Shown piece by piece: positions 62,762 through 64,000 of a stretch of DNA of 64,000 bases. The stretch covers positions 1 to 64,000 of the forward strand of contig CAVVAX010000024.1 in assembly GCA_963746275.1 (NCBI GenBank). Direction: 5' to 3'. The notes below the pieces were generated by a model. That model had not been told where the DNA came from, did not search any database, and worked only from the letters and a program-made list of their open reading frames with translations. How positions within the stretch are numbered: position 1 is the first letter of the stretch; every line of letters starts with the position of its first letter. A program made the translations under genes and the position numbers. This DNA is from JAEULH01 sp963746275. Its GTDB lineage: Bacteria; Pseudomonadota; Alphaproteobacteria; Rhodospirillales; Defluviicoccaceae.

Positions 62762-63670
62762 TCAGCCCAGGCACCAGGCGAGGATGCCCTTCTGCGCGTG
62801 CAGCCGGTTCTCCGCCTCGTCCCAGACCACCGACTGCGGCCCGTCGATGACGGCGTCGGTCACCTCGTGGCCGCGGTGGGCCGGCAGGCAGTGCATGAAC
62901 AGCGCGTCGGGCTTGGCCCGGCGCATCAGCGCCTCGGTGACGCGGAAGGGCGCGAGCAGATTGTGCCGCTTCTTCTCCGCCGCCTCCACGCCCATGGACA
63001 CCCACGTGTCCGTCACCACCAGGTCCGCCTCCTCCACCGCCTCCTCGGCCCGATCGGTGTAGGCGACGTCGCCGCCCTCGGCGGAGACCCACTCCAGCAG
63101 CGCGCCGTTCAGCCTGAGCGCCGGCGGGCAGGCCAGGCGCAGGCGGAAGCCGAACTTCACCGCCGCGTGCACCCAGGAGCGGGCGACGTTGTTGGCGTCC
63201 CCCGACCATGCCACGGTCCGCCCGCCGATGGAGCCGCGATGCTCCTCGTAGGTCATGACGTCGGCCATGATCTGGCAGGGGTGGGACTCGTCGGTGAGCC
63301 CGTTGATAACGGGTACGGTTGCGTGCTCGGCGAGCTCGGTGAGCTTCCGCGGCCGGTCGGTGCGGATCATGATGGCATCGACGTAGCGCGACAGCACCCG
63401 GGCGGTATCGGCCATGGTCTCGCCGCGGCCGAGCTGGCAGTCGGCCTCGCTCAGGACCACGGCGTGGCCGCCGAGCTGCCGGATGCCGACCTCGAACGAG
63501 ACCCGGGTGCGGGTGCTCGGCTTCTCGAAGATCATCGCCAGTGCCCGGCCTTCCAGCAGCCGGCTGCCGTCTTGGCGGTTACGCTTGAGGTCGCCGGCGC
63601 GCGCAAGGATGCGCCGCAGCGTCTGAGTTTCGAAGCCGTCGAGGTCGAGGAAGTGCCGCGGCCGGCTCAT
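62762..63670 (-). CDS. argF: ornithine carbamoyltransferase
   Basis: Makes citrulline from ornithine and carbamoyl phosphate. 302 residues. The carbamoyl-phosphate site FEKPSTRTRVSFE, the HPCQIMAD block, the ornithine block DTWVSMGVE (in place of the more usual SMG form) and the catalytic Cys in MHCLPAHRGHEV are all present. The ATG at 63670 lies 1 bp after the argD stop on the same strand; argD-argF-hslO is a common order. argH lies at the other end of the window. Confidence 0.97.
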   Translation of the reverse strand: MSRPRHFLDLDGFETQTLRRILARAGDLKRNRQDGSRLLEGRALAMIFEKPSTRTRVSFEVGIRQLGGHAVVLSEADCQLGRGETMADTARVLSRYVDAIMIRTDRPRKLTELAEHATVPVINGLTDESHPCQIMADVMTYEEHRGSIGGRTVAWSGDANNVARSWVHAAVKFGFRLRLACPPALRLNGALLEWVSAEGGDVAYTDRAEEAVEEADLVVTDTWVSMGVEAAEKKRHNLLAPFRVTEALMRRAKPDALFMHCLPAHRGHEVTDAVIDGPQSVVWDEAENRLHAQKGILAWCLG

Positions 63671-63671
63671 C

Positions 63672-64000
63672 TCAAGCCGCCAGCTCGCCGCAGGCGGCGC
63701 AGGCCCGTTCGATCATCGAGGCCGCCGCCTCGATCTCGGCCGTCGCGCGATGATGAGCGGCGGCAGCAGGCGGACGACGTTGTCGCCGGCCGGCACCGTC
63801 AGCAGCCCCTCGGCCATCAGCCGCTCGACCATCACCCGGTTGGGGAGCACGCACTTCAGCCCGAGCATCAGGCCAAGTCCGCGCACATCGGCGACGACGC
63901 CAGGGAACCGCGCGGAGAGGCCCGCGAGCCGCGCGCGGAGCGCCGCGCCGGCCGCCGCGACGCCGTCGAGGAAGCCCTCGGCCAGGACCACGTCCAGCAC
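63672..64000 (-). CDS. argD: acetylornithine aminotransferase, C-terminal part (frameshift, 5' end outside window)
   Basis: PLP enzyme of arginine synthesis. Only the last 110 residues are in the window: FPGVVADVRGLGLMLGLKC, GLLTVPAGDNVVRLLPPLII, then after a break near 63750 AEIEAAASMIERACAACGEL to the stop at 63672. The RGLGLMLG and NVVRLLPPL blocks are typical of ArgD. The active-site Lys lies before the window. The stop is 1 bp from the argF start. The break is again a single base in a short CGCGCGA run. Confidence 0.85.
   Translation of the reverse strand, partial: AGRGPGRGLPRRRRGGRRGAPRAARGPLRAVPWRRRRCARTWPDARAEVRAPQPGDGRAADGRGAADGAGRRQRRPPAAAAHHRATAEIEAAASMIERACAACGELAA

Overview
The window is high-GC, densely coded DNA from an alphaproteobacterium, most likely a member of Rhodospirillales. 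No taxonomic marker was searched. The inference rests on composition and on gene neighbourhoods known from that class: argD-argF-hslO, tlpA divergent from argH, yajC-secD-secF with a Mth938-domain gene and an NDUFAF6-type synthase, and lptD-surA-pdxA-rsmA. Composition falls sharply only near 11.0-11.7 kb and 22.9-23.9 kb.

Layout. 1-2.6 kb: nuclease-family gene and tlpA (minus), argH (plus). 2.7-7.3 kb: a two-repeat orphan protein, then an arsenic island (arsR, arsC, Acr3 pump, ArsP-type permease, small CxxC thioredoxin, arsN2) behind a promoter/operator that predicts a leaderless arsR message. 7.6-10.1 kb: mtnP with a complete IS1380-family element 5 bp after its stop. 10.1-11.7 kb: lower-GC tract with lipoprotein genes, one decayed. 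11.7-16.0 kb: ferric-iron ABC transporter fbpABC with a Fur-box-like site. 16.2-22.9 kb: large catalase, comF, a BioC/NDUFAF5-like methyltransferase, sfsA, map, radC. 22.9-27.6 kb: a dCTP deaminase gene and a kinase/dehydrogenase/permease cassette for four-carbon sugar acids. 28.5 kb: tRNA-Lys. 28.9-38.6 kb: choice-of-anchor I protein, coaD, gyrA, SH3 protein, ssb and divergent uvrA. 38.6-47.2 kb: small exported proteins, two synthase-fold proteins, sodB, the Sec accessory operon and a DUF815 ATPase. 47.2-50.0 kb: repeats that carry a perfect parS site, a cupin and an acyl-CoA dehydrogenase. 50.0-56.9 kb: outer-membrane and ribosome operon lptD-surA-pdxA-rsmA plus two membrane proteins. 56.9-64.0 kb: SGNH/MBOAT acylation pair, an orphan Flp pilin, a lipoprotein hydrolase, hslO, argF and the end of argD.

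How genes work together. The arsenic genes form one inducible route: ArsR senses arsenite, ArsC reduces arsenate, Acr3 and the ArsP-like permease export, and ArsN2 and the thioredoxin probably modify or reduce arsenicals. FbpABC imports iron under likely Fur control, while catalase and superoxide dismutase handle oxidants. YajC/SecDF drive export, and LptD and SurA build the outer membrane.

Quality warning. About twenty genes, including essential ones (argH, uvrA, lptD, pdxA), are broken by single-base indels, many in short G or C runs. This looks like sequencing or assembly error more than decay. These genes are given as one feature spanning both frames, with the break position stated.
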